NCBI RefSeq assembly: GCF_015207875.1
Contig: NZ_JADEVZ010000007.1
Coordinates: 43,916 to 107,915 of the forward strand
Origin: Dolichospermum sp. LEGE 00240
GTDB taxonomy: Bacteria > Cyanobacteriota > Cyanobacteriia > Cyanobacteriales > Nostocaceae
DNA length: 64,000 bases
Direction: 5' to 3'
Shown here: piece after piece, positions 52,048 through 60,821 of the stretch
How the letters are laid out: every line of letters starts with the position of its first letter
Position numbering within the stretch: the first letter of the stretch is position 1
Translations under genes and position numbers: made by a program
Notes under the pieces: generated by a model
What the model was told of the DNA's origin: nothing
Seen by the model: only the letters and a program-made list of their open reading frames with translations
Database searches by the model: none

Positions 52048-52271
52048 TGGGAAAATCCTAACCGTTTTTTAACGTCTTCCCAACTAGAACCGGTTGTAGG
52101 GTTTTTTTCGTAATTTTCTAACCGTCGCTCTAATTCTTGTTGTTGTGCTTGACTCAAGGGAAGTTCTTCTTGCTGTTCTAAGATGCTGTCCCATAAATCT
52201 TCAGCAAGTTGGATACGTTCGGCAATGCTGAGTTCAGAAATGTCAAATTTTAAGAGGGGATGGAGACTCAT
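52044..52271 (-). CDS. Addiction-module antitoxin
   Basis: A 75-residue antitoxin of the unstable addiction-module family (MSLHPLLKFDISELSIAERI, then QLAEDLWDSILEQQEELPLS, ending RRLENYEKNPTTGSSWEDVK). The ATG at 52271 is preferred over an upstream frame because it starts the conserved block. It precedes and overlaps the RelE/ParE toxin gene, so the pair is translationally coupled. Two decayed copies of this gene lie at 49072-49158 and 50817-51057. Confidence 0.88.
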   Translation of the reverse strand: MSLHPLLKFDISELSIAERIQLAEDLWDSILEQQEELPLSQAQQQELERRLENYEKNPTTGSSWEDVKKRLGFSQ

Positions 52272-52487
52272 TGAGTATAGAGTTAGGGTTGAGCTTTTAT
52301 CTATTTTATAACATTGGGAAGTTTGAATCTTGTAGGAAAATTGCTGGATACCAGTAATGGATATACCGATATGATACGGAAAATTTCTGTATAATAGTTG
52401 AATACCGATGATATCCAGAATATTTCTTGATATTAAGACCAAAATGCTGAGACTCTTTATCTTTCCGTTAATTGGTTAATATTATAT

Positions 52488-53471
52488 ATGGCAGGCTTTC
52501 CAAAGTTTTCTAACTCCGCTCAAATGGGAGAATTGGGTGTAATCCTCGTTAATCGCCTATTTTCCCAAGACTTTCAATGGATCTTCCGTCGTGTACACCA
52601 AGAACAAGATTTTGGTATTGATGGATATGTAGATATAGTCAATGACAACAATCAAGTTACTGGGCGTACATTTGCGGTTCAGATTAAGTGCGGAAGCAGT
52701 TACTTTAAAAAATCATCAAAATATGGTGAATATTTGTATCAGGGAGAGAACAAGCATTTAAATTTGTGGTTAAATTTTTCAGTTCCCGTAGTTATAATAC
52801 TTGTGAATCCGGAAAGTGAAGAGTTTTTCTGGAGACATTTTGATATTAATGATACTGAAGAGTATGGTGATGGCTGGAGAATGCCAATACCCCAATCACA
52901 AAAGCTGACACTAGAAGCGAAATCCTCTTTGATATCATTAGTAGGTGAAGAGAAAGACTTTAATGATCAGATAGATTGGTATTGGAAATTAAACAATTTG
53001 TTGGGCAAGGATCTCAATCCTCTTATTTGCGTGATTTCTCGTAATGAAATTGAGGCTCAAAACTTTTCAGGTCCAACTAAATTTTTTGATCGAGTCCTTA
53101 TTAACTCTGCTGTAGCTCGAAAGTGTCAGAGTAGCGTAGAATTTTGTATTTATGGGTACGAGTCAGATCCTAGAGAGCTATACGAGATTTTGGAGGTTCG
53201 CCATTATTTACAAGCACTTGAACCTATGGTCAAATATTGGTTTTTCTTCCTAAAACATCATCCTAGTTCACATAGCTTGAAATTACTCATGTCATGTGTT
53301 TGTGGTATTAATATAATTGGCAATCGTATTAGTATTGATGTATATGATAGAGCCGCTTTTATGATGAGAAATTTTAATTGGCTGAATGAAATTAGTGATC
53401 AGCTTAATATCTCGGAGGAGAAGAATCAACAGATATCGGAATCTATAACTGAATACTTATATGACAACTAA
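52488..53471 (+). CDS. DUF4365-domain protein
   Basis: A 327-residue protein whose N-terminal half is the DUF4365 domain: AQMGELGVILVNRLFSQDFQ, the EQDFGIDGYVDIV acidic motif, then GRTFAVQIKCGSSYF (Q-x-K in the place of E-x-K), and PVVIILVNPESEEFFW. These residues give a PD-(D/E)XK-like nuclease core. The C-terminal half (about 190-327) is helical and unknown. DUF4365 proteins are sometimes found in defence islands. It is divergent from the TA pair; the downstream gene is on the other strand. ATG clear. Confidence 0.8.
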   Translation: MAGFPKFSNSAQMGELGVILVNRLFSQDFQWIFRRVHQEQDFGIDGYVDIVNDNNQVTGRTFAVQIKCGSSYFKKSSKYGEYLYQGENKHLNLWLNFSVPVVIILVNPESEEFFWRHFDINDTEEYGDGWRMPIPQSQKLTLEAKSSLISLVGEEKDFNDQIDWYWKLNNLLGKDLNPLICVISRNEIEAQNFSGPTKFFDRVLINSAVARKCQSSVEFCIYGYESDPRELYEILEVRHYLQALEPMVKYWFFFLKHHPSSHSLKLLMSCVCGINIIGNRISIDVYDRAAFMMRNFNWLNEISDQLNISEEKNQQISESITEYLYDN

Positions 53472-53519
53472 CATGGTAAATCTTATGAGTTAGCTTAACT
53501 AACGCAACCCAACATTAAC

Positions 53520-53592
53520 AGAGCGATCGCCTGTGAGAGTCCTGAAAGCGATCGCCTATTGAGAACGTAAACTATGAGCGATCGCTGAAGGC
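53520..53592. repeat. Cluster of three HIP1 octamers
   Basis: GCGATCGC occurs three times within about 70 bases, in a non-coding gap, with near-repeat context (AGCGATCGCCT twice). HIP1 is highly over-represented in cyanobacterial genomes, but this density is unusual. Confidence 0.8.
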
Positions 53593-53621
53593 ATCGCTAA
53601 ACGACAATATTCACCATTACC

Positions 53622-53819
53622 CTATAAATCTTTATCCAAGTGGCGTAAATAATTAAAAAATCGTATTTTTATCAGAAAGATTAATTTACCAGCAGTTTCT
53701 GACTGTTCCTGACTATAACCAAGTTTTGCATAGATACCAGCAGCGGCATTTGCTAATTCTGTAAACTCCTCAGCATCATGTAACCAATATATCTGCGCTT
53801 GCAGTTCCCCCAACATCAC
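53622..53819 (-). CDS. Small hypothetical protein
   Basis: A 65-residue protein (MMLGELQAQIYWLHDAEEFT, ending IRFFNYLRHLDKDL), helical by composition. I do not recognise it. The ATG is plausible, but no strong ribosome site is seen. It may be a real small gene or a remnant; the helical GIYAKLGYSQEQSET stretch is coherent with a real protein. Neighbours: HIP1 cluster downstream, a hairpin repeat upstream. Confidence 0.45.
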   Translation of the reverse strand: MMLGELQAQIYWLHDAEEFTELANAAAGIYAKLGYSQEQSETAGKLIFLIKIRFFNYLRHLDKDL

Positions 53820-53891
53820 AGCTAAATTTTCATTAATGGTTTTCTTGATAGATTTCCCAGCAATTATACTAACATGATAATTACTTTGGCA

Positions 53892-53937
53892 TTTCCTCTA
53901 AGAATTTCTCAGTACCCCCGGTGATTCTTAGAGGAAA
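53892..53937. repeat. 14-bp-stem hairpin repeat (CCTCTAAGAAT)
   Basis: TTTCCTCTAAGAAT and ATTCTTAGAGGAAA are perfect complements around an 18-base loop. Half of the stem recurs at 54705-54718. It lies just beyond the stop of the 53952 gene. Confidence 0.75.
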
Positions 53938-53951
53938 ATCCCAAAGGTACG

Positions 53952-54305
53952 TTATTCCGCCAAATATTCTATCACTGCTTCCAAATCTAACATTGCCTGA
54001 TTAAATCTATTTAACATTGCTTCTGCTACTTCTGGTTCAGCATTAACTTTTGCTAGTTTTTCTCTAAACACACAGTCCAGAGCTTCTATCCACAGTGCTA
54101 AATTTATATGTTGAGCTGCTTTTAATAACCCCATATTAGTAAGTACGGACAAATGAAAACCTAGATTATCTTGTCCACCATACCCCATATATCCGTTACT
54201 TAGTTCTAGTTTTTGTGGGGTAAATTCTACATATTGGTCAAAGGTGATACCCTTGGGTTCTAATTGTGGTTGTGGTAAAGATGGTTGAGTCATAAAGTTT
54301 ATCAT
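53952..54305 (-). CDS. Hypothetical protein of about 117 residues
   Basis: The frame reads GITFDQYVEFTPQKLELSNG, then YMGYGGQDNLGFHLSVLTNM, then GLLKAAQHINLALWIEALDC. I recognise the style of a small cyanobacterial family seen near Uma2-type genes, but not a named domain. The start is uncertain: ATG at 54305 or 54293 are both possible, while a TTG at 54335 is not. No ribosome site is clear. The C-terminus is helical and acidic. Confidence 0.55.
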   Translation of the reverse strand: MINFMTQPSLPQPQLEPKGITFDQYVEFTPQKLELSNGYMGYGGQDNLGFHLSVLTNMGLLKAAQHINLALWIEALDCVFREKLAKVNAEPEVAEAMLNRFNQAMLDLEAVIEYLAE

Positions 54306-54344
54306 TGGGGGAAAGTTGAAGAAGTTGTTGTTCAAGTTCTGAAA

Positions 54345-54540
54345 TAACCATATTTTTATTTAGAAGAAACTGGTAACGATATACTGCCAGTAGACTGTAT
54401 TTTTGAAGGCGATACAGAATTTCCCAAATCATATTACGATACAGAGGAAAAAGATGATGCGTAAATGGATTGTTTTCCGGGCTGATAAGCGTCAACCAGG
54501 TGAGTATGGGGTTCGATATGATAGTGATTTGTTATTGTAA
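54345..54540 (+). other. Two overlapping short frames, possible gene remnants
   Basis: A frame without a start codon reads FYLEETGNDILPVDCIFEGD then FPKSYYDTEEKDDA and ends at 54464. A 27-codon ATG frame (54457-54540, MRKWIVFRADKRQPGEYGVR) overlaps its end. The coherent amino-acid composition suggests decayed small genes rather than chance, but no family is recognised. Confidence 0.35.
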
Positions 54541-54721
54541 ATACTCGCCTATTAATACACCACTTCAATTAATGCCAGAACGACAGATAAGGCTACAGCA
54601 AAAACAAACAGTACAAATTTAATATTACACAAACTTCCATTTTGGGAGTTTTTTTTATTGAGATACTAAGTTTAAATTAGCACTGTGGAATTAACTGAAA
54701 AAAATTCTTAGAGGAAAATTA

Positions 54722-55270
54722 CTATTGATTGGATTTCCTGGAGTTTTTACTGAGTGCTATAAATTCTCTTATATTTTGTGTAGTATTGCCGTTGTTGATC
54801 ATGTTTCCCACAGCATGAACTATTTTGTTGGGGACTCCCACAGAACGGTTTTTCCATATTCCAACCAAAAGTAATCGTTCTCTAAGGAAGGGGGCGGTAA
54901 AGTGTCCTGAACATACACAAATCCATTCCGCATCGTACCCTTAGCTGTCAATGGTTGCGATCGCGCCTGTAAAATATGACCCTGATGGTTGTTCTGGGTA
55001 GTTTGGACAGGTGAGTAATCCGGTAACGTTTTCGATACAAAAGAATTTGGGTTGGATTCTGGTAATGCTTGGTGGTGCAGAAAACCCCTGAAACACCTAT
55101 AAATAAAGGATTATACCCGAAACAATGGATTTGGGATTTCTCAAGACATCGAACGAGGTCATTGGGTTTCAGCTTCTATTTTAACCCTTCAGGCTTTTCA
55201 TTGTGAAACTCAAAAAAGTTTTCTGCACCACTAAGTACTTGTACTATGATTTACTAATTAGTTTTGTCGG
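54722..55270 (-). pseudogene. DNA cytosine-5 methyltransferase remnant
   Basis: Read on the minus strand, the segment gives QPKFFCIENVTGLLTCPNYP (motif IV ENV), then GYDAEWICVCSGHFTAPFLR and ERLLLVGIW (motif VIII-like), and PNKIVHAVGNMI near the end, stopping at 54722. A TAA stands where the family has a residue before GYDAEW (about 54948). Upstream, frames with stops continue (LSGAENFFEFHNEKPEGLK, NDLVRCLEKSQIHCFGYNPL), but their relation to the enzyme is not certain. The N-terminal motif I and the PC catalytic motif are not seen intact. It is an inactivated Dcm-type enzyme, a relic of a restriction-modification or orphan methylation gene. Confidence 0.75.
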
Positions 55271-55779
55271 TTATTGAGGCGCGGGGATACTACTTTAAAC
55301 TAAAATTTAGGGTTCTACCGCTCCCTTGATGATTTTCCCGGAAAAATATGGCGTAAACCCTTATCATGATTAGGTTTGAGGCTTTAATATTCCTCAAAAA
55401 TAGCGATTCCTAGGTCGCGCTAGTTCCCTCTGGGACGCAATGCGTTCGCTATCGCTTATTAATTTAGATTAAACCCATGTACAGCAACGTTTTTAGATAC
55501 CTAAAAGGGATGTTTGATCATAAGGGAAACGGTAGAACCAAATTTAGTTAGATCACCCGGATTTCTCACCAAAATTCTCAAACCCTTATAAAATCTGGAT
55601 TCTGGAGTTTCACCCTACATCAAAAGTCAACTCCGTAAAAAATGCCTGAAACCGATTCTCTATCCGGGTTATACAACTTGCGATTACATTATATGTGAGA
55701 AATACGGGAGCAAAGGTTTCAGGCTTAATAGCTTTTTCTGTACACTGGAGCCTAAAATTTCGTCAGGAGAAATATCAAG
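55271..55779. other. Repeat-rich gap upstream of the nuclease-like gene
   Basis: No gene credible. It contains a copy of the inverted repeat (55405-55456) and a diverged TCATAAGGGAAACGGTAGAA repeat (55519-55538). The 3' part carries the promoter region of the 55780 gene. Confidence 0.6.
55405..55456. repeat. Inverted repeat flanking the 55780 gene, left arm
   Basis: GATTCCTAGGTCGCGCTAGT through ATGCGTTCGCTATCGC. It is the near-perfect complement of 56389-56439 (a few substitutions). The arms lie about 930 bases apart. Confidence 0.85.
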
Positions 55780-56424
55780 ATGGTTCAGTCTATTGCGGCC
55801 AAGGATGTGACGCTACGGGAATTAAAGCAAAATTTTGGCATTCAAATCGTTCAAGATGCTACTTTTTTTCCTGAGTGGTTGGATGGGCTTGAGGCTTTGA
55901 ACAAAGAAGAGCAACATTTATTAGATCGGGTGAAGGCTAATTTTTTAGAATTGATGGATGATCCCCCAATGCTAGAAAATACGGTGAAGATGGTGGTACT
56001 TGCGCCCTTGTTAGATTTAGCTGGTTTTTATCATAAACCGTTTAGGATTGAAACAGAAACGGGTGTGGCTTTAGAAATGGAGGATGAAGGAACGATTATT
56101 CGGGGGCGGATTGATGTTTTGGTGTTAAAAAATCGGCTTTGGTTGTTGGTAATTGAATCAAAACGGAGTGATTTTGCGGTGACACGCGCAATTCCTCAAG
56201 CTTTGGCTTATATGTTGGGTAATGAGGAAACTGTGCTACCAACCTTTGGCATGATTACCAATGGTAATGAGTTTTTATTTTTAAAGGTATTGGAACATAA
56301 ATATGCTAATTCACGGCTGTTTTCTTTGGTAAATCCTGATAATGAGCTTTATAGTGTATTACAGGTATTAAAACGTTTGGGAATGGAGGCGATAGCGAAC
56401 GCATTGCGTACCGAAGGGAACTAG
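55780..56424 (+). CDS. PD-(D/E)XK nuclease-like protein, paralogue of 27916 gene
   Basis: A 214-residue protein. It shares with 27916-28542 the blocks ATFFPEWLDGLEALNKEEQH, VKMVVLAPLLDLAGFY, IIRGRIDVLVLKNRLWLLVI, ESKR, and AIPQALAYMLGNEETVLPTF. The IRGRIDVLV...ESKR pattern is a PD-(D/E)XK-like core as in type I HsdR N-termini. The last 14 codons (MEAIANALRTEGN and stop) are translated from a dispersed repeat rather than from the original gene, whose paralogue ends KKLGQILN. Codon use is normal. The ATG has no strong ribosome site. Function unknown. Confidence 0.8.
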   Translation: MVQSIAAKDVTLRELKQNFGIQIVQDATFFPEWLDGLEALNKEEQHLLDRVKANFLELMDDPPMLENTVKMVVLAPLLDLAGFYHKPFRIETETGVALEMEDEGTIIRGRIDVLVLKNRLWLLVIESKRSDFAVTRAIPQALAYMLGNEETVLPTFGMITNGNEFLFLKVLEHKYANSRLFSLVNPDNELYSVLQVLKRLGMEAIANALRTEGN

Positions 56425-56439
56425 CGCGACCTAGGAATT
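56389..56439. repeat. Inverted repeat flanking the 55780 gene, right arm
   Basis: GCGATAGCGAACGCATTGCG through CTAGCGCGACCTAGGAATT. It overlaps the 3' end of the 55780 gene and supplies its TAG stop. Confidence 0.85.
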
Positions 56440-56529
56440 GCTGATTGGAATTAGACAATACTCACAACACCCCTAAGCGCGTTCAAATACAATTTGTCGT
56501 AGATTAGTAGGAATATAAGTTTTACTCAT
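56440..56529 (-). pseudogene. HNH endonuclease 5' fragment
   Basis: ATG at 56529 begins MSKTYIPTNLRQIVFERA, then an in-frame TAG, then GCCEYC. This is the start of a common cyanobacterial HNH endonuclease (normally ...ERAKGCCEYC). The reading stops at the dispersed repeat; the HNH catalytic region is missing. The start overlaps the preceding frame by ATGA, as in intact loci. Confidence 0.75.
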
Positions 56530-56683
56530 GCACCTTGTTGTAACTTGAGCAAAGCTTGAGCCTTAGCAAGACGTACCAAATGCTCAATAAACTCATAATG
56601 TATCCCTAAATTCCACCAATATAATAAAAGTAGATTTTCACAAGAGGAAACCTGTAGGCTAGGAAAAACCTGACAAAATTGTT
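56526..56683 (-). pseudogene. Truncated gene upstream of the HNH fragment
   Basis: A frame without a start codon reads NLLLLYWWNLGIHYEFIEHL, then VRLAKAQALLKLQQGA and stops in an ATGA overlap with the HNH start. This order (short helical protein then HNH gene) suggests a former operon. Family not recognised. Confidence 0.45.
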
Positions 56684-56747
56684 AAATTAGTTGTGAGAAT
56701 ATAACTAACTAGAACAATCATTCTGTTGAGTTCTCTTATATGCTGCT

Positions 56748-56777
56748 GTTGGGTTGCGCTGTCGCTTAACCCAACCT
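56748..56777. repeat. GGGTTGCGCTGTCGCTTAAC repeat
   Basis: The same module as in the centre of the element at 23593-23780; it lies directly beyond the sulfatase stop codon. Confidence 0.75.
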
Positions 56778-56792
56778 AAAATTCTGTAACGC

Positions 56793-58011
56793 CTACTGTC
56801 GCGCCATAATAGTCCGCATTTCAGCTTCCCGATCTTGAATCAAATCGCCACTAACATCCACCATCACACTATAAATCTTACCCGTAAACTTAAAAGGCGG
56901 TTCATAATCCGGTGTAACAGGCGCACCAGGGGCAATTCCACAGGTGACACCACTGGTCAAACCTAGTGCTAAAGGAGTAGTTACAGGCATATCAATCTGC
57001 CCGACCAATTTTTCATCAATATACAATTGGGCGCGTCCTGGCGTTCCTTTTCCCTTCGCTAAATCTGGTTGACCAGTAACTTTAAACTCAAAACGCAACT
57101 GATGACGACCTACCGGCACAGATGACCCAGATTCTACATGATAGAGCGATCGCCCCACATAATTATGAACCCAGTGCAGTTTGCCATCTTTGACATAGAA
57201 AGAATAACCACTATCATTACCCCCATGAGCCAGTAATATCCCTTCAGCGCCACCTGGGGGAATCTCCACATCAGCCGTAATACTGTGGGGACGATTTAAC
57301 ACCCTCACCGCACTACCGGCGGGAATTGCTTGAGTATCAGGATAGTAAACATAGCGGCTACGATTGACCGTAATTTGCGGGCGTTCTTCCGCCAGTCGTT
57401 GCACACCACGTCCATCCACAGGCAATACATTATACTTACCAGCTTCCACATACCAAGTAGCAATCATCTCAATTAACTTAGGACGATTATCAGCCGCAAT
57501 ATTGTGATTTTCCGCAAAATCTGAGGCGACATGATACAGTTCCCAATGATGAGTATCCAAATCCGTCAGAGTTTCCGCCGAAATCGCCTCACCAAAAAAC
57601 TGCCCCGCTTCTGTAAATGAAGGACCCGGCCAAGGACAAACCGCCCGCCAACCATCATAGTAAAGAGAACGATGTCCCATCATCTCGAAATATTGGGTAA
57701 TATGCTTAGTAGGTGCGGTACTATGATTAAAAGTATGGGCAAAACTGACACCTTCAATGGGGGATTGAGTCACACCCTTAATCGTTGTCGGTGGTTCAAT
57801 TTCCAGTAATTCCAGCACCGTCGGCACAAGGTCAATAGCATGAGCGTACTGAGTCCGAATTTCCCCTTTAGCCTCAATACCTTGACTCCAATGGACAATT
57901 AAAGGGTCGCTAATTCCCCCCCGATAGGTTTCCCGTTTCCACCGTCTAAAAGGCGTATTCCCTGCCCAAGTCCAGCCCCAAGCATAATGATTAAAAGTTT
58001 CTGCACTACCT
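56793..58011 (-). pseudogene. Arylsulfatase, 3' part (interrupted by IS)
   Basis: The reading frame runs from the insertion junction as SAETFNHYAWGWTWAGNTPF, then RETYRGGISDPLIVHWSQG, and on to ATIMARQ-like C-terminus (RTIMARQ). With the 59682-60821 part and one copy of the 4-bp duplication removed, the gene is 2355 bases (784 residues), with no other lesion. It is the C-terminal half of a large type I sulfatase, including the beta-sandwich region after about residue 600. No separate start signal exists at 57827, although an internal Met is there. Confidence 0.9.
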
Positions 58012-59681
58012 AGGGCTTGCTGAAAAAGTGGAAAAATGCAAAAAAAAATTGCCCAGGTAGTTAGGCAAAAGCAAAGATAAGTTTTTGTTGTTTAAAATCA
58101 TGTAAAACATCATTTTTTCTCATCAAATTAGAGAAAACAGAGGTTATTTGGAAAAATTGCCATAAAAATCCGCAAAAACCCCTTGATAGTAAGGTAGAAA
58201 GATTCATAACTAAAAAAGTAATAGCAATAGTAGTCAGAGAGGTATGAGGAAGTTTAGCCATGACTCTACCCAAACTAAATCTTCGTTTACCCTGCCCAAA
58301 TTTACCTTCAATACAATTACGAATACCTTCGTCATCAGCGGCTTGTTTCTTATTTTCTTTACTAACATTTTTGGGTGGTCTCCCCAAAGGTGGTCCACTA
58401 AGTCTAATTCCTCTTTCTTGACACCAAGCCCGGTTGTCTCTAGTCCGGTAAATTTTATCAGCATGGACTGATTCTGGATAATATCCCGTGAAAGTTTTGT
58501 ATGCTTCCACCTGTGATTTTAAGTCTCCTGATTCGTTAAAATTATCCCAACTTATATGATCTATAAAGACATATCCGTCATGGCAACTGGCTGATAACTT
58601 AGCTCCAAATTCCGTCTTTTTACCCGCTTTTCCCCGAATAATCGGACGGATATGTGGTTGACTTAAACTAACTATCCGGTCTTCTATGCTTTGTTTTTGA
58701 TTTTCATATAACCAAAGTTGTTGACGATATACTTCTTCTACTACTAGCAAAATTTTGTATTGCCTATTACTCAGGTTTTCTAGTGACGCTCCTAGCTCTA
58801 TTAGCTGTTGAATATGACCTAAATTTCTCTTAATATATTGGAGTTGAACTTTGATAGCTTTTCTTTTTTCTTTAAGGGTTGGTTTTCTTTTTTTTGCCAC
58901 TAATAAATAATTTTTTCTAGCTATATTTCTATAAGTTCTTGGTTTGTTTATAGTTTTTACTTCTAGAGATTTATAGAGAATATCTATAATTGTTTCTGTG
59001 TGCTTTCTAGCTTGATTTAATAATCCTAAGTCTGTGGGATAACTGACATCTGCTGGTGTACAAGTGGCATCTAATATTAATTTTCCCCGATTGGTCGGTT
59101 CACTTTTTGAATCCTCTGCTTCTGACTTTTTTTCTTGTACTGTTTCCTCTAATATTTCTAACGCCTGTTTTACTATTTCTCGGTTGATTTTGTTAACTAG
59201 ATTTATATCTATTCTTTCTCTAAAATGAACTAACATTGAAGGGTCAAATGGTGGTTTATTACTATAGGCTGACATCCCTATGAAGTATTGTAGGTAAGGA
59301 TTTTCCCTGATCTGTTCTACTGTTTCTCTATCACTTATTCCTAACTTTTCTTTGATTATTAATGCCCCCAGTGCCATCCTAAATGTTTTAGCTGGCGCGC
59401 CTATTTTTTCTGAAAATATTGCTGCGTATTCGCCATCAAATTCTGACCAAGGAATCATTTTTGCCATGATTACCCATCGGTTGTCTAATGCCAATTTCTC
59501 CTCAAAGGGTAATTCAAAATTTTCTGGTGCTGTTTCCTGTTCTTGCGCTTTTCTATACATCTTAATACGCCTTGATGCAAGAGGTTTTACCCATTTTAAC
59601 TCTTTTTCTTGCACCTTTTTCACTTTCTATCCCCATCAAGTCATTTATTTGTCCCGGTTTTATGTTTATTCAGCAAGCCCT
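58012..59681. mobile_element. 1670-bp insertion sequence, IS5-superfamily-like
   Basis: The element has terminal inverted repeats AGGGCTTGCTGAA (13 bp, imperfect beyond) and a 4-bp target duplication ACCT (58008-58011 and 59682-59685). It carries one intact transposase gene in the orientation of the host gene. A solo end of the same family lies at 33581-33608, and a degenerate one (CTTTTTCAGCAAACCCTAA) near 14474-14492. The transposase and ends indicate the IS4/IS5 superfamily; the exact group is not decided. Confidence 0.92.
58061..59623 (-). CDS. DDE transposase of the insertion sequence
   Basis: A 520-residue protein with the DUF772-type N-terminal region (LPFEEKLALDNRWVIMAKMI, MALGALIIKEKLGISDRETV) and the DDE catalytic triad. 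The first Asp is in LILDATCTPADVSYPTD, the second in ESVHADKIYRTRDNR, and the Glu in RNCIEGKFGQGKRRF. It cuts and inserts the surrounding element. The gene looks intact, so the IS may still be active. The start ATG at 59623 is inside the element, 58 bases from the end. The middle (about 160-330) is basic and coiled-coil-like. Confidence 0.92.
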   Translation of the reverse strand: MKKVQEKELKWVKPLASRRIKMYRKAQEQETAPENFELPFEEKLALDNRWVIMAKMIPWSEFDGEYAAIFSEKIGAPAKTFRMALGALIIKEKLGISDRETVEQIRENPYLQYFIGMSAYSNKPPFDPSMLVHFRERIDINLVNKINREIVKQALEILEETVQEKKSEAEDSKSEPTNRGKLILDATCTPADVSYPTDLGLLNQARKHTETIIDILYKSLEVKTINKPRTYRNIARKNYLLVAKKRKPTLKEKRKAIKVQLQYIKRNLGHIQQLIELGASLENLSNRQYKILLVVEEVYRQQLWLYENQKQSIEDRIVSLSQPHIRPIIRGKAGKKTEFGAKLSASCHDGYVFIDHISWDNFNESGDLKSQVEAYKTFTGYYPESVHADKIYRTRDNRAWCQERGIRLSGPPLGRPPKNVSKENKKQAADDEGIRNCIEGKFGQGKRRFSLGRVMAKLPHTSLTTIAITFLVMNLSTLLSRGFCGFLWQFFQITSVFSNLMRKNDVLHDFKQQKLIFAFA

Positions 59682-60821
59682 ACCTAATTTATCCAAGGCC
59701 TTGAGATTTTCCTCTAGGGATTCTGGCACATTGTTAAAAAACAGGTTCTCATTTACTGAACCAGTCGGTCCCCCTTCCGAACTTGCGCCATTGTCGGAAA
59801 TCACCATAATTACAGTATTCTCGAACTCACCGATAGATTTGAGGAAATCGAGTAAACGACCGATATGGTAGTCAGTATGGGTTAAAAAACCAGCATATAC
59901 TTCCATCATCCGGGCATAAAGCCGTTTTTCTGCGGCAGAGAGAGTATCCCAGCGCGGGACATCGGGATCATGGCGAGAAAGTTCGGCATCTGCGGGAACA
60001 ATCCCCATTTCCTGCTGACGGGCAAAAACCTTTTCCCTGTAAGCTTCCCAACCATCATCAAATTGTCCCGCGTAAGCATCAGCCCATTCTTTGGGGACAT
60101 GATGAGGGGCGTGCATCGCTCCCGGACAGAAATACATGAAAAAGGGTTTATTTGGGGCAACCTGCTTGGCATCAGCGATAAAGCTAATGGCCTTGTCTGT
60201 TAAATCTTCCGTTAAATGATAGCCTTCTGCGGGGGTCTTTTCTGGCTTAACGGTGTGATTATCATAAACCAAATCTGGATAATATTGGTGGGTTTCTCCG
60301 CCCAAAAAGCCATAAAAACGCTCAAAACCGCGACCGAGAGGCCAGCGATCATAGGGTCCGGCGGCTGAAAGTTGGTCTGAGGGGGTTAAATGCCATTTTC
60401 CCAACGCATAGGTGTTATAACCCTTTTGGAGTAATATTTCTGAGAGAAACCCATTTTCAAAGGGAATATTCCCATTACCTCCGGGATAACCCGTAGACCC
60501 TTCTGTAATGCAGGACATGGCGTTAGAATGGTGATTGCGCCCAGTTAGCAGACAAGAACGGGTGGGAGAACACAAAGCCGTTGTGTGTAAGTTGTTGTAG
60601 CGTAAACCATTGGCGGCTAGTGCGTCTAAGTTGGGTGTTTTGATGGGACTTCCGTAACTTCCAAATTGTCCAAATCCTGTATCATCGAAAACGATAAATA
60701 GGACGTTTGGTGTATTTTCTTTTGCCCGTAATGGTTCTGGCCAAGCTGGACTGGATTTATCAACTGTCCGGCCGATGACTCCGGGGAAGGTAGTTCCGGG
60801 TTTGTATTCACGCAGAGACAT
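59682..60821 (-). pseudogene. Arylsulfatase, 5' part (interrupted by IS)
   Basis: The ATG at 60821 begins MSLREYKPGTTFPGVIGRT. The metal site is in VLFIVFDDTGFGQFGS, and the formylglycine site is LCSPTRSCLLTGR, with the modifiable Cys at about residue 84 (C-x-P-x-R). GRNHHSNAM and a KPFFMYFCPGAMHAPHH block follow. The frame ends at the insertion, after LDKLG. The full enzyme would cleave sulfate esters, usually outside the cytoplasm, but no signal peptide is evident. Whether the truncated product has activity is doubtful. Confidence 0.9.
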
